This document shows positions 24,722-33,503 of a stretch of 41,348 nt of DNA, one piece after another. Position numbers and translations under genes: made by a program. Under the pieces are notes generated by a model. It was given only the letters and a program-made list of their open reading frames with translations, had not been told where the DNA came from and made no database searches. Position 1 is the first letter of the stretch, and the number at the start of each line of letters is the position of its first letter. Origin of the DNA: Candidatus Aegiribacteria sp. (lineage in GTDB: Bacteria > Fermentibacterota > Fermentibacteria > Fermentibacterales > JCC-6). Location: the NCBI GenBank assembly GCA_030594645.1, contig JAUVEU010000018.1, positions 1 through 41,348 of the forward strand, in the 5' to 3' direction.

Positions 24722-25449
24722 TTTTCTTTTCTTTCGCTCATCATGTCCTCCATTGAGTAAAGCCCTGGAGGTTTTCCATAAATGAAATCAGCTGCTTTAA
24801 GCGCTCCGATGGCGAATGTTTTTCTTCCAGTAGCTGAATGAGACAGAAGAAGTTTCTCTCCTTCTCCAAGCAGGTATAACTGGTGATCTCCGACTATATC
24901 ACCACCTCTGACTGAATGAATTCCTGTTTCATCCGGGTCTCTTGGCCCCGCGGGTCCGGACCTGCCATGCATGATCTTCCTTCCGCCGCCATTCTTCTCC
25001 CAGATATCCTGCAGAGTCAGAGCTGTTCCGCTGGGGCTGTCGATCTTCCCTCTGTGATGAAACTCCACAATTTCAAGGTCGAAATCATCGGCAAGCATGG
25101 AGGCTGCGATCTGCAGAAGTTTACCAAGAGCGTATATGCCCATGCTCATATTGGATGCAAAGAATACTGGTCTTACCGAAGACCACTTCTGAAGCAGATC
25201 CATCTCGGTATTCCCAAGTCCGGTTGTTCCTGATACAAGCCCTGCGGAAGTGCCGTGAAGCAGTTTATCAAGGTCTCTCCAGGCGGACGGAAGAGAAAAA
25301 TCTATGACTGTATCAACTTCAGCAGGAAGCGGAATATCAACAGATGTTCCAGGATAGGATCTGTCATAGCACGCAATTACGGATTTGCCAGCCTCTTCCC
25401 TGACAAGTTGCCCCATTCTCCCTTCACTGCCGAATACACAGATATTCAT
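24718..25449 (-). CDS. dapB: 4-Hydroxy-tetrahydrodipicolinate reductase
   Basis: Second step after the branch to lysine and meso-diaminopimelate: NAD(P)H-dependent reduction of the DapA product. The nucleotide-binding loop is GSEGRMG (7-13), a GTTG motif is at 74-77, and the active site reads HHRGKIDSPSGTA (131-143), with H131 and K135 matching the catalytic His and Lys of the E. coli enzyme. At 243 aa it is slightly shorter than E. coli DapB. Its start shares a base with the dapA stop (TGATG). Confidence 0.96.
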   Translation of the reverse strand: MNICVFGSEGRMGQLVREEAGKSVIACYDRSYPGTSVDIPLPAEVDTVIDFSLPSAWRDLDKLLHGTSAGLVSGTTGLGNTEMDLLQKWSSVRPVFFASNMSMGIYALGKLLQIAASMLADDFDLEIVEFHHRGKIDSPSGTALTLQDIWEKNGGGRKIMHGRSGPAGPRDPDETGIHSVRGGDIVGDHQLYLLGEGEKLLLSHSATGRKTFAIGALKAADFIYGKPPGLYSMEDMMSERKEK

Positions 25450-26318
25450 CAGATCAGATCGGCCTGTTCCAGAATATTTCTCAGTTCCGGTTCATATTCT
25501 TCTTTCATTGAGACCAGCGGCAGCCTGAGTTCATCCTGAATTCTGCCCATCAAAGCAAGTGATTTCTTCACCGGCATAGGATTTGTCTCAATGAACATCG
25601 CTTTTATCACGGGATACAGCCTTGACTGAATTTTTCTTGCTTCCTGCAGATTCCCTGAAGCCGCAGTAGAGATAAGTTCAGACATATCCGCAGGCGCAAT
25701 ATTGGATACTACGGAAATAACCCCCGCGGCTCCAAGAGCAACCTGAGCCATTGCTATGGCATCATCACCGCTCAGCACTGTTATATCACAAAGGTTCCGA
25801 ATCGCGGTTACCCTCTCAGCTGAACCGGCTGCATCCTTGATCGCAACAATTCGGGAATGTTCCGACAGTTGAGCGATTACTTCAGGCAGCATGTTCGTGC
25901 CCGTTCTTCCAGGAACGTTGTAAAGAATTACAGAACAGTCAACCGCATCCGCAACCAGGGTATAGTGTTCTATCTGCCCCTCGGGAGTTGGCTTATTGTA
26001 ATATGGAGTGATAAGCAGAACAGCATCCACTCCCAAATTCGCTGTTTCAAGCGAGAGTCTCACCGAAGTTTCCGTATTATTCGTACCTGTTCCGGCAATA
26101 ACCGGAACGCGGCCTTCCGCAGCTTCCAGGACTGTCCTGACCACCTGATGATGTTCTTCATTACTGAGAGATGCGGCTTCACCTGTGCAGCCGCACGCTA
26201 GCAATCCGTTAATTCCCTGGTCGATCTGCCAGTTGACAAGGTCACTTAAGGCAACCGTATCGACTGCGCCGTTTCTGAACGGCGTTACAAGCGCTGTTAT
26301 CGCTCCGCTGAATATCAC
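25449..26318 (-). CDS. dapA: 4-Hydroxy-tetrahydrodipicolinate synthase
   Basis: Condenses pyruvate with aspartate semialdehyde. At 289 aa it is a standard TIM-barrel enzyme. The Schiff-base lysine is K161 (in AIKDAAG), the catalytic tyrosine is Y133 with R138 in YNVPGRTG, and T45 is in GCTGEA. The start is a GTG immediately after the slipin stop codon. With dapB it supplies meso-diaminopimelate for peptidoglycan and lysine. Confidence 0.96.
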   Translation of the reverse strand: MIFSGAITALVTPFRNGAVDTVALSDLVNWQIDQGINGLLACGCTGEAASLSNEEHHQVVRTVLEAAEGRVPVIAGTGTNNTETSVRLSLETANLGVDAVLLITPYYNKPTPEGQIEHYTLVADAVDCSVILYNVPGRTGTNMLPEVIAQLSEHSRIVAIKDAAGSAERVTAIRNLCDITVLSGDDAIAMAQVALGAAGVISVVSNIAPADMSELISTAASGNLQEARKIQSRLYPVIKAMFIETNPMPVKKSLALMGRIQDELRLPLVSMKEEYEPELRNILEQADLI

Positions 26319-27065
26319 CTAGTCACCGAGCTGCTTTATAAAGGGCTTGAGAAGCTCTATAGGCAGCGGGAATATGGTCGTCGAGTTGTTCTCCACAGCG
26401 ATCTCGGACAGTGTCTGCAGGTACCGGAGCTGTAGAGCTACAGGATGAGCACTGATAATGTCCGCGGCATCAGCAAGTTTCTGTGAAGCCTGGTACTCGG
26501 CTTCCGCTCTGATGATCTTGGCTCTTCTGTCTCTTTCAGCCTCGGCCTGCTTGGCCATAACCCTCTGCATCTCCTCGGGGAGATCGACATGCTTGACTTC
26601 GACCGTGCTGACCTTGATTCCCCATGGGTCGGTCATCCTGTCAAGGATATTCTGCAGCTTGCCGTTGATCTCATCCCTCTGCGAGAGAAGCTGATCAAGG
26701 GATGCTTCACCCAGAACACTTCTGAGTGTGGTCTGAGCCATCTGACTTGTGGCGTAAATATAGTTCTCGACTTCGAGAATAGCCTTCTTCGGGTCGATAA
26801 CCCTGAAGTAGACTACAGCGTTCACTCTCACAGATACATTATCCTGCGTAATAACGTCCTGTGGAGGCACATCCATCGCGATAACCCTCAGATCAACACG
26901 CCGGATATTGTCTATCAGAGGCCAGACTATGATCAAACCGGGACCTTTAAGTCCTATGACTTTACCAAGCCTGAAAATAACACCTCTCTGATATTCCTTG
27001 AGCACTTTCAGCGCTGAAACAAGAAAAAAGAAAAGTATGACAGCAATGACAATTAAGAATTCCAT
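26319..27065 (-). CDS. Slipin (SPFH/stomatin-family membrane protein)
   Basis: A 248-residue member of the prohibitin/stomatin family. One N-terminal membrane helix (about 3-20) is followed by the SPFH domain (about 21-180, with [11 protein letters not shown] and [11 protein letters not shown]) and an Ala/Glu-rich coiled coil (about 165-210) used in ring assembly. Slipins form membrane microdomains and are usually encoded beside NfeD proteins, as here. AAGGAG precedes the ATG. The dapA start follows its stop directly, so co-expression with lysine synthesis is likely but the functional link is unclear. Confidence 0.93.
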   Translation of the reverse strand: MEFLIVIAVILFFFLVSALKVLKEYQRGVIFRLGKVIGLKGPGLIIVWPLIDNIRRVDLRVIAMDVPPQDVITQDNVSVRVNAVVYFRVIDPKKAILEVENYIYATSQMAQTTLRSVLGEASLDQLLSQRDEINGKLQNILDRMTDPWGIKVSTVEVKHVDLPEEMQRVMAKQAEAERDRRAKIIRAEAEYQASQKLADAADIISAHPVALQLRYLQTLSEIAVENNSTTIFPLPIELLKPFIKQLGD

Positions 27066-27089
27066 TAGAACTCCTTCCTCTGTTTATCC

Positions 27090-27431
27090 TTATTTACCAG
27101 GAATACGTTTCACTTCAAGAATCAATGAATCCTCTTCAATTCCGGCAACTTCTACAGTTTCTCCCTTTTCAAGCCGGTCATCACCCTCAGGCGGTATGCA
27201 CCACCACAGTTCACCCCTGATTTCTACAATCGATCGGTGTCTGAATCCAGATACTTTTGTGATAATACCGGTTTCGCCAATCATGGCTTTCTCCCCTGTT
27301 ACCTTCGGTCTGCTCTGAGCCCTGAGACCGAGGTAAAGCTGAATCAGAGCAAGAATGACCAGAATGGAACCGGCAGTGATCACAAGCGGAACAATATCAA
27401 AAGTAATACCGAACAGATTCGGGTTCATCAT
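27090..27431 (-). CDS. Short NfeD-like membrane protein
   Basis: A 113-residue protein with one membrane helix (about 13-36) and a C-terminal OB-fold (about 48-110; GETGIITKVSGFRHRSIVEIRG), the NfeD C-terminal domain. It lacks the serine-protease domain of long NfeD proteins, so it is a short-form partner for the adjacent slipin. GGAGG precedes the two tandem ATGs. Only two nt separate it from the pilT stop. Confidence 0.85.
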   Translation of the reverse strand: MMNPNLFGITFDIVPLVITAGSILVILALIQLYLGLRAQSRPKVTGEKAMIGETGIITKVSGFRHRSIVEIRGELWWCIPPEGDDRLEKGETVEVAGIEEDSLILEVKRIPGK

Positions 27432-27433
27432 TA

Positions 27434-28558
27434 TTACATCCTCCAGTCCGAAGCAGTTTCAATACCCTTAAGCTTAAGATCCAGTTTTGTCGGGTTGGAT
27501 GCTGCGGCAAGGGCAGTTTCCCGTTCAATTTTGCCATTCACAATAAGCTGGTGAAGCGCCATATCAAATGTCTGCATGCCGTACTGTGAATAACTTTTCT
27601 CTATTGTCTCTGTAAGAAGGTATGTTTTTTCCGGATGGATTATGCACTCAGTAACAGTGGAAGAACGGACCAGCACTTCAGCAGCAAGTGCTCTCCGGCC
27701 GTTTTCACCTTCTTCATTTTCATCCTGTTTACCGGGGAGAAGCCTCTGAGAGATGATTCCGCAAATAAGCTGACCAAGCTGAAGCCTTACCAGTTGCTGC
27801 TGTGCGGAAGGAAATATGTCGATAATTCGGGATATCGTCTCCATCGTATCGGTTGTATGCAATGTACTCAGGACAAGGTGTCCGGTTTCCGCGCATGTTA
27901 GAGCGGTTGATATTGTTTCAGGGTCTCTCATCTCGCCTATAAGGATTATGTCCGGATCCTGCCTGAAAACAGAGCGAAGTCCTGAACTCCAGCTCTGTGT
28001 ATCAATGCCGACTTCGCGCTGACATATAGTGGATTTGATATCTCTGTGCAGAAATTCTATAGGATCCTCTATGGTTACGATATGAGCCGAACGATTCTTA
28101 TTTATATAATTCAGCATGGCTGCGATTGTCGTTGATTTCCCGCTGCCTGTAACACCTGTAACAAGAATCAGACCACGGGGTTCCATCGCAATCTTCTTTG
28201 CTACTTCAGGAAGACCAAGCTCATCAATATCCGGAATCTCATAAGGTATCCTCCGCATGACTATAGCGGGGGTTCCACGCTGATGATAGATATTTACCCT
28301 GAACCTGGCTTTCCCCGGGAGTGAATAGCCCAGATCGACCTCTTCACCACGGGCTAGACGTTCCGCCTGAAACTCATTCACAAGTTCATCAACGATTTTC
28401 TCTATATGCTCTTCCTTCATGAGAGCAAATTCAGCCACCTGAACAATTTCTCCGGCTTTTCTTATCATCGGTATACTTCCGACTTTGAAATGAATATCGC
28501 TGACATCCTTTTCGAGTACCGCGTTCAGAAGCCTGTCAATCGCCTTTTCACTTGGCAT
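27434..28558 (-). CDS. pilT: Type IV pilus retraction ATPase PilT
   Basis: Hexameric secretion-type ATPase that powers pilus disassembly and twitching. The ATG at 28558 is chosen (374 aa) because GAGGAG lies ten nt upstream and longer starts run deep into nadD. An N-terminal PAS-like domain is followed by the RecA-like core with Walker A GVTGSGKST, the Asp box (TIEDPIEF), the Walker B region (DPDIILIGEMRDPET) and the His box (GHLVLSTLHT). The AIRNLIRE-type retraction motif of classic PilT near the C-terminus is not clearly recognisable. No pilus structural genes are in the window. It overlaps nadD by 11 nt. Confidence 0.92.
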   Translation of the reverse strand: MPSEKAIDRLLNAVLEKDVSDIHFKVGSIPMIRKAGEIVQVAEFALMKEEHIEKIVDELVNEFQAERLARGEEVDLGYSLPGKARFRVNIYHQRGTPAIVMRRIPYEIPDIDELGLPEVAKKIAMEPRGLILVTGVTGSGKSTTIAAMLNYINKNRSAHIVTIEDPIEFLHRDIKSTICQREVGIDTQSWSSGLRSVFRQDPDIILIGEMRDPETISTALTCAETGHLVLSTLHTTDTMETISRIIDIFPSAQQQLVRLQLGQLICGIISQRLLPGKQDENEEGENGRRALAAEVLVRSSTVTECIIHPEKTYLLTETIEKSYSQYGMQTFDMALHQLIVNGKIERETALAAASNPTKLDLKLKGIETASDWRM

Positions 28559-29117
28559 AAAGCTCATTCTCCTCAATATATTTCCGTATACTTTCAGGTA
28601 CAAGATAGCGTGTATTCAATCCTCTGGCAAATCTGTCTCTGAGATCACTTGAAGATATGAACAGACCGGGAACCGGGAAGGTCTCAATCATTGATCTGAT
28701 TATGGGTTCAACAGAGGATATTTCGTATCCAGGTCTTGTTCCAACAATCAGTTTCGCTTTTTCGGAAATACGTTCGGGATCCTTCCAGGTATGCAATTCC
28801 TCGAGACTGTCCATACCCATGATAAAACAGATATCATGCCCTTCATCCGAAAGATTCTCCAGAAGATTTACAGTCCAGGATGGTTTATCATGAGGTTCAA
28901 TATCCGCAACGGACAACTCGGGAGAATCCTGAAGAGCAATTTTCGTCATTTCAAAACGGTGATGAAACGGAGTTACTTCGAATCCGGGCTTGTGTGGAGG
29001 AAATCTGGAGGGAACGAAAAGAACATTATCTAAATTGAACCTGTAATATGCTTCAAGAGCCAGAACCAGATGGCCAAAATGAGGAGGATCGAACGTCCCC
29101 CCCAGAAGCCCTGTCAT
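28548..29117 (-). CDS. nadD: Nicotinate-nucleotide adenylyltransferase
   Basis: Makes deamido-NAD from nicotinate mononucleotide and ATP. The nucleotidyl-transferase motif is GGTFDPPHFGH (6-16) and the second motif is ISSSDLRDRF near the C-terminus. Length (189 aa) is normal. It lies immediately after the BamD-like gene and overlaps the start of pilT. Confidence 0.95.
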   Translation of the reverse strand: MTGLLGGTFDPPHFGHLVLALEAYYRFNLDNVLFVPSRFPPHKPGFEVTPFHHRFEMTKIALQDSPELSVADIEPHDKPSWTVNLLENLSDEGHDICFIMGMDSLEELHTWKDPERISEKAKLIVGTRPGYEISSVEPIIRSMIETFPVPGLFISSSDLRDRFARGLNTRYLVPESIRKYIEENELYAK

Positions 29118-29118
29118 C

Positions 29119-29859
29119 TTATAGTTTTTCCAGAATGGTCTGCAGTTCTATTAACTGCTCATCATTCAATTCACATTCGTCAAGCGCCCTCTGATAAAAT
29201 CTTCTTGCTGAATATTCGTTTCCCCTGAAGGCATAGACGCCGCCGATAGCCATCAGAATCTCAGCTTTGCATTCAGTATCACCATAATCATTCAAAGCCT
29301 CACGAAGGTAGAGAAGAGATGCGTCGTATTCATTTCTTCTGGCGTAGAATTGTCCCACAAAGAGAGCTCTCATCGAAAGAACATTGCTGATGCTGTCGCT
29401 GAGTACAGTGGCTTCCTCAATCAGGGTGGATCCGGGATACTTCTCAAAGAAAGAGATCAACTGATTTCTGGCATTCATGATGGGAGTCAGATCCTTCCTG
29501 TAGTCATGCCTCTGCAGCCACCAGATACGGGCTGCCTGAAATGAACAGTCATCAGCCAGTATGCTCCGGGAGTACTCAGACTGGACACGGTTGAAGTAGA
29601 ACAGAGCGTCTGCCCAGTACCTCATCGCGGCTTCGGACATACCAAGCCTGTAAAGATAAAGATCAGTGTTTGCTGCTCCAGGATATGCGAACATCAATTC
29701 CGTATACAGTTTGGCAGCGTTATTGAAATCGTCATCAAGGAATGCGGTATCAGCAAGTTGCTCCAGCTGTGCATGATCCAGACCTCTGGTATTGTAGGAT
29801 TTTCCGCAGGATGTTACAGCAACCAGAACAAGCAGTGCAAAGGCATAATATTTTATCAT
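29119..29859 (-). CDS. BamD/YfiO-like TPR lipoprotein
   Basis: A 246-residue outer-membrane lipoprotein candidate. The ATG at 29859 gives a signal peptide with lipobox Val-Thr-Ser-Cys (Cys18). Tandem TPR helices follow: AKLYTELMFAYPGAANTDLYLYRLG is the typical BamD first-repeat pattern, with later pairs at about 70-110, 140-175 and 190-235. BamD joins BamA in inserting outer-membrane proteins. An alternative reading as a general tetratricopeptide lipoprotein is possible because BamA is not nearby. An in-frame ATG at 29886 would lengthen it into the preceding gene. Confidence 0.8.
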   Translation of the reverse strand: MIKYYAFALLVLVAVTSCGKSYNTRGLDHAQLEQLADTAFLDDDFNNAAKLYTELMFAYPGAANTDLYLYRLGMSEAAMRYWADALFYFNRVQSEYSRSILADDCSFQAARIWWLQRHDYRKDLTPIMNARNQLISFFEKYPGSTLIEEATVLSDSISNVLSMRALFVGQFYARRNEYDASLLYLREALNDYGDTECKAEILMAIGGVYAFRGNEYSARRFYQRALDECELNDEQLIELQTILEKL

Positions 29860-29872
29860 TCGAATATCCCGT

Positions 29873-30877
29873 TCATTCAATTCCATATGTTAAAGAATCT
29901 CTTCTTGCGGCTGCAAGGCTTGCAGCAAGTGAAGATGATCCCGGTGAGACACTGCATGCTCTTCTGTACCATTGGAGCGCGCTTTCTATGCTGTTGTTTT
30001 CCTCTTCCATCAGACCCAGCATATATGCCGCCTGTATCCTCTCTCCTGAGAAATTGGAATTCCAGACCTCAAGCAATTTCTCACGGGCAAGAATGTTTCT
30101 GCCCGATCCAATATCGTCTTCCGCTGAATCCAGGAGAAGATGTATTCTTCTCTGTCTTTCTTCCGGTTGTATCCCTCCGAGCCTGTCAAGTTCCGTCAAC
30201 ACAGCAAGCTCTTCGCTGATCCGGGATGTATAAGGCAGTAAAGCCGCCCTGGCCTTCAGTATATCCTCTCGAAGATCTGTTCTGGAGCGCGATATTCTTT
30301 CAAGCTCGACAAGGTAAATTTCAGCTGATATTGATAAAAGGCTGTCACTCGCAGGAAGGCCGACAACACTGTCTGGAATATCAGACAGCATTTCCAGATG
30401 ATCACCTGCATAAACTCCGCGAAACAGCCATTCCTCTTCGAATATTCCCTGGATATTATAATCCAGCGCATGTTCAAAGCACTGAAAAGCCTGAAGAGAA
30501 TCCGCATTGCGAGCCATCTCCCATGCCAGTCTTCTCCAGAGTTCCCCGATCTCTCTCATATCAATATCACCGGGATGCTCAGAGAGAATTAGGACCGCTT
30601 CCCTGGCTTTCTGTCTGTAAAGGGAGCTTCTTTCCGCCTGAGCTGCAAGAACAGCTGTTTCCGCAAATTCCAGCAGTAACCCCGGCTGGCTGTCTCCCCT
30701 GACCACCAGTTCTTCAAAAAGCATCACTGACTGCACATAACGTCCTGACTGCCGGAGCAGCCTTGCTTCTTCCAGACTGCTGCTGTCAGGACTATTATCG
30801 CAGGCAAATGATACTGAAAACAAAACAGCAGCTGTTACGAGGGCTGTCATGAAACGGGTCAAGGGAGTAGAAATCAA
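29873..30877 (-). CDS. TPR-rich lipoprotein of unknown function
   Basis: A 334-residue hypothetical protein. The first codon is a TTG; an ATG nine codons later (30850) would also give the signal peptide, which ends at a Ser-Phe-Ala-Cys lipobox. The mature part is all-helical with TPR-like repeats (ARLLRQSGRYVQSVMLFEELV near the start, AYMLGLMEEENNSIESALQWYRRAC near the end). Its position just before the BamD-like gene suggests a shared envelope-assembly role, which is inference. Confidence 0.8.
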   Translation of the reverse strand: MISTPLTRFMTALVTAAVLFSVSFACDNSPDSSSLEEARLLRQSGRYVQSVMLFEELVVRGDSQPGLLLEFAETAVLAAQAERSSLYRQKAREAVLILSEHPGDIDMREIGELWRRLAWEMARNADSLQAFQCFEHALDYNIQGIFEEEWLFRGVYAGDHLEMLSDIPDSVVGLPASDSLLSISAEIYLVELERISRSRTDLREDILKARAALLPYTSRISEELAVLTELDRLGGIQPEERQRRIHLLLDSAEDDIGSGRNILAREKLLEVWNSNFSGERIQAAYMLGLMEEENNSIESALQWYRRACSVSPGSSSLAASLAAARRDSLTYGIE

Positions 30878-30886
30878 TTTACTTTT

Positions 30887-31480
30887 CTAATCGGCTCTGC
30901 TGGAATAGAACAGATAGACAAGGCTGGCGACCACACCGGAAACAATCAAAGGCTCCAGAATGGAAGAACCCGAATCTTCAGGCAGTTCCCTTGACAGCCA
31001 TTCCCATTCAGCAGACCCACTGAGGGTAGAAACATCGGACCATGACACTACGTCATCCGCGGTACCGTTCGTTCTCGCGGTTGTAACAATCTTCCCGTCT
31101 GAATCGACCAGAGTTGCAGAAATCTCACATCTGGCAATTCTCTCAATGCGTTTGCTTCCAATCAGCCATGGTCTACTGACATCTCCGTATTCTACAACAA
31201 TTTCCATCGGTCGAATCATCAGACGATCGAAAGAACGGGATGATGAATCGGAAACTGAGCTTATTATCGAGATACCGTTATCACAAAGCACTGAGGTAAG
31301 TGTCTGTTCAACGAACCATCCTCCAGAATGTTCACCGAGAATTTCAATCATAACATCCTGTACATTATAAGATTCCAGAATGTCCGAAAGAGCTTCACTT
31401 GATATTACAAGCGCCTCTTCAGCGAGTTCCATATTTGACGGTGTAAGAGCAAGAACAATGGTCAGCAGAATTGTATTCAT
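30887..31480 (-). CDS. Exported protein with a C-terminal membrane helix, unknown function
   Basis: A 197-residue protein I do not recognise. A short N-terminal hydrophobic signal (1-13) is followed by an alpha/beta region opening with an acidic helix (about 18-37) and strands such as VMIEILGEHSGGWFVEQTL. The pattern loosely recalls FlgO/CsgG-type periplasmic domains that look for a variable-ligand fold. A second hydrophobic helix (about 174-192, PLIVSGVVASLVYLFY) ends the protein with a tiny basic-acidic tail. AAGGAA precedes the ATG. It leads the segment containing the TPR and BamD-like lipoproteins. Confidence 0.7.
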   Translation of the reverse strand: MNTILLTIVLALTPSNMELAEEALVISSEALSDILESYNVQDVMIEILGEHSGGWFVEQTLTSVLCDNGISIISSVSDSSSRSFDRLMIRPMEIVVEYGDVSRPWLIGSKRIERIARCEISATLVDSDGKIVTTARTNGTADDVVSWSDVSTLSGSAEWEWLSRELPEDSGSSILEPLIVSGVVASLVYLFYSSRAD

Positions 31481-31578
31481 TTCAGTTCCTTCATATCCTC
31501 AGTTGAACACCATACCAGAAGCAGGCTTCACCGACTTCAGGTAATAAAACTAATGCGCACTCACAATAGAACTAAAGA

Positions 31579-31615
31579 TAAAACCGGAGCAATCTCAACG
31601 CCACTCCCGGTTTTA
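31579..31615 (-). terminator. Rho-independent terminator after rimO
   Basis: A 9-bp inverted repeat (TAAAACCGG at 31579-31587, CCGGTTTTA at 31607-31615) overlaps the rimO stop codon. On the minus strand the stem ends in TTTTATCTTT. It separates the ftsK-lolA-rimO group from the genes downstream. Confidence 0.65.
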
Positions 31616-32869
31616 CCGCAGTACTTCAACAATCATCTCCGATCCAAAACATTCGCTGACACGGCAGTTGATTATCTGTCCAGGTTCAACAATCCTGTCA
31701 AAGATGCACACTCCGTCCACGACAGGCGCATCCAGCCGTCCGTGCCCATGTTCCGCTGTATCAGCAAGAACTTCTATTACTTTTCCCTCAATTTTTTCTG
31801 CCCAGACCGAATAAATTCGATCCGATACATCACCAATCCCCATTAATCTCGACTGGACGGTATTCGGTCCCGGCATATCCGCAGGAGTATTTCTGGAATA
31901 TTCTTCTGTTCCCTCTTCATGCCAGTATGGAAATGCCGAGATCGTTCTGAGACAATCATAATCAGAAAGGAAATCAATGAGCATATCAAAATCAGCATCC
32001 GTCTCCCCCGGATACCCTGCAATCACAGTCGTTCTGACGGAAAGCTCAGTATTCGATTTATCGAAGCTATCAAACATATTTCTGAGATATTTTTCCGTAT
32101 AAGGACGGCCCATCCTTTCCAGAACATTGTTAGAAACATGCTGAATGGGCATATCGATATAGGGCATGATATTATGGTGCTTCTCTATTAAATCCGGAAA
32201 TTCATCCGGGAAATGCGCAGGGTGAATATAATAGAGTCTGAACCATACATCCGGATATGTTGAAGCAAGGCGGGAGACCAGATGTGAGATTCCGCCTCTG
32301 CTGCTTTTCCAGCTGCCGGTATCCTGCCCGACAATTCCGATCTCCAGAGCGCCCTGTTCCGTCAGATGTTCTGCATCCATCAGTATATTCTCAAAATTCC
32401 TGTCAACACGGCTCCCTCTGATAAGGGGAATTGTGCAAAAGGAACAATTATTCGAGCATCCCTCGGAAATTTTCAGATATCTGTGATAAATACTTTCAAC
32501 CGGAACCGGTCCGGCAGAAACGGAAGCGGAGAGATAGTCCCTGAGTGCAGCTGTATCACCGGGACCTGTAATCAGATCAAAATCTTCAAGTCCGCCGGAG
32601 TTATCGTTCCGATATCTGCCTGGCAGACAACCCGCAAGTATGAGTTTTCTGCCGGTTTTGCAGTTTTTCCACTCCATAGCCTCAGCTATCGCTTCGAGTG
32701 ACTCTTCAACAGCAGGCTGAATGAACGCGCAGGTGTTCAGAAGGATAAGATCCGCTTTTTCGGAGTTATCAACTATCTCCCAGCCCGCAGCAGAAAAACA
32801 GCCGGCAAATGAGTCGGAATCAGCTTCGTTCTTCGGGCATCCTAGAGTAAGCAGAAAAACAGAGGACAA
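31613..32869 (-). CDS. rimO: Ribosomal protein S12 methylthiotransferase RimO
   Basis: Radical SAM enzyme that adds a methylthio group to the conserved aspartate of ribosomal protein S12. At 418 aa it carries all three parts: an N-terminal UPF0004 domain with cluster cysteines C11, C47 and C81, a radical SAM core with CxxxCxxC (C138, C142, C145), and a C-terminal TRAM domain (about 350-415). The opening LLTLGCPKNEADS is characteristic of RimO rather than MiaB. The start is a TTG, eight nt after GGAG, just after the lolA stop. Confidence 0.93.
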   Translation of the reverse strand: MSSVFLLTLGCPKNEADSDSFAGCFSAAGWEIVDNSEKADLILLNTCAFIQPAVEESLEAIAEAMEWKNCKTGRKLILAGCLPGRYRNDNSGGLEDFDLITGPGDTAALRDYLSASVSAGPVPVESIYHRYLKISEGCSNNCSFCTIPLIRGSRVDRNFENILMDAEHLTEQGALEIGIVGQDTGSWKSSRGGISHLVSRLASTYPDVWFRLYYIHPAHFPDEFPDLIEKHHNIMPYIDMPIQHVSNNVLERMGRPYTEKYLRNMFDSFDKSNTELSVRTTVIAGYPGETDADFDMLIDFLSDYDCLRTISAFPYWHEEGTEEYSRNTPADMPGPNTVQSRLMGIGDVSDRIYSVWAEKIEGKVIEVLADTAEHGHGRLDAPVVDGVCIFDRIVEPGQIINCRVSECFGSEMIVEVLR

Positions 32870-32871
32870 CC

Positions 32872-33462
32872 CTATATCTCCCCCGGATTGATAACCGTAT
32901 AACCATCAGGGACATCCATATCAAAAATACTCTCGGTAAAACTGTTTTCAATCTCAATATTCCACATGTGATATAATGTGCTGTTGCCGTTTACATCGGT
33001 TGTCGAGAAGAGGAAAGGGAGACTGTCCGATGCTGTAAATCCGACACTCATGCGGGTGATACCCTCCCCAAAATCTCCCTCCAGAAGCACAAGCAGACTG
33101 TCTCTGTTAAATTCAACAGTTTCCGCAGCAGATGAATCAGCACATTTTTCTATCATGTGAAGAAAATTGCCGGGTTCCCGCCCCGGATAGATTATCACCT
33201 GCCTTATATCCGGTTCAACTGTAAAGAAACATGATCCATCGTATCCTGTTTCAGCACCCTGTGGATCGGTGTACTTCAGAAGAAACAGATCCGGATGAGC
33301 TATGTACATTGTGCCGGAAGATATCTCCTCCTCAAGGGTCAGCGCCCAGGTATCCGTCTGAGAAAAGGAACCGGTCATGAAAATGGCATTCTGCATCTTC
33401 TCAAGCAATGGCTCCAGGGGAGAGACAGCGATAATTGAAGATAATAGTGCAATATACAGCAT
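32872..33462 (-). CDS. lolA: LolA-like outer-membrane lipoprotein carrier protein
   Basis: Periplasmic chaperone that carries lipoproteins to the outer membrane. The 196-residue protein has a short signal peptide (about 1-13), then the LolA half-barrel pattern: MTGSFSQTDTW, SGTMYIAHPDLFLLKYTDP, and the DMDVPDGYTVIN ending. Neighbour ftsK supports the call because ftsK-lolA linkage is common in Gram-negative bacteria. It fits the many lipoproteins encoded here. The residues around the first strand are divergent from E. coli. Confidence 0.88.
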   Translation of the reverse strand: MLYIALLSSIIAVSPLEPLLEKMQNAIFMTGSFSQTDTWALTLEEEISSGTMYIAHPDLFLLKYTDPQGAETGYDGSCFFTVEPDIRQVIIYPGREPGNFLHMIEKCADSSAAETVEFNRDSLLVLLEGDFGEGITRMSVGFTASDSLPFLFSTTDVNGNSTLYHMWNIEIENSFTESIFDMDVPDGYTVINPGEI

Positions 33463-33503
33463 ACCTGTTCAGTCCTTTCAAAAACCGGGTTAACAGGATT
33501 CAA

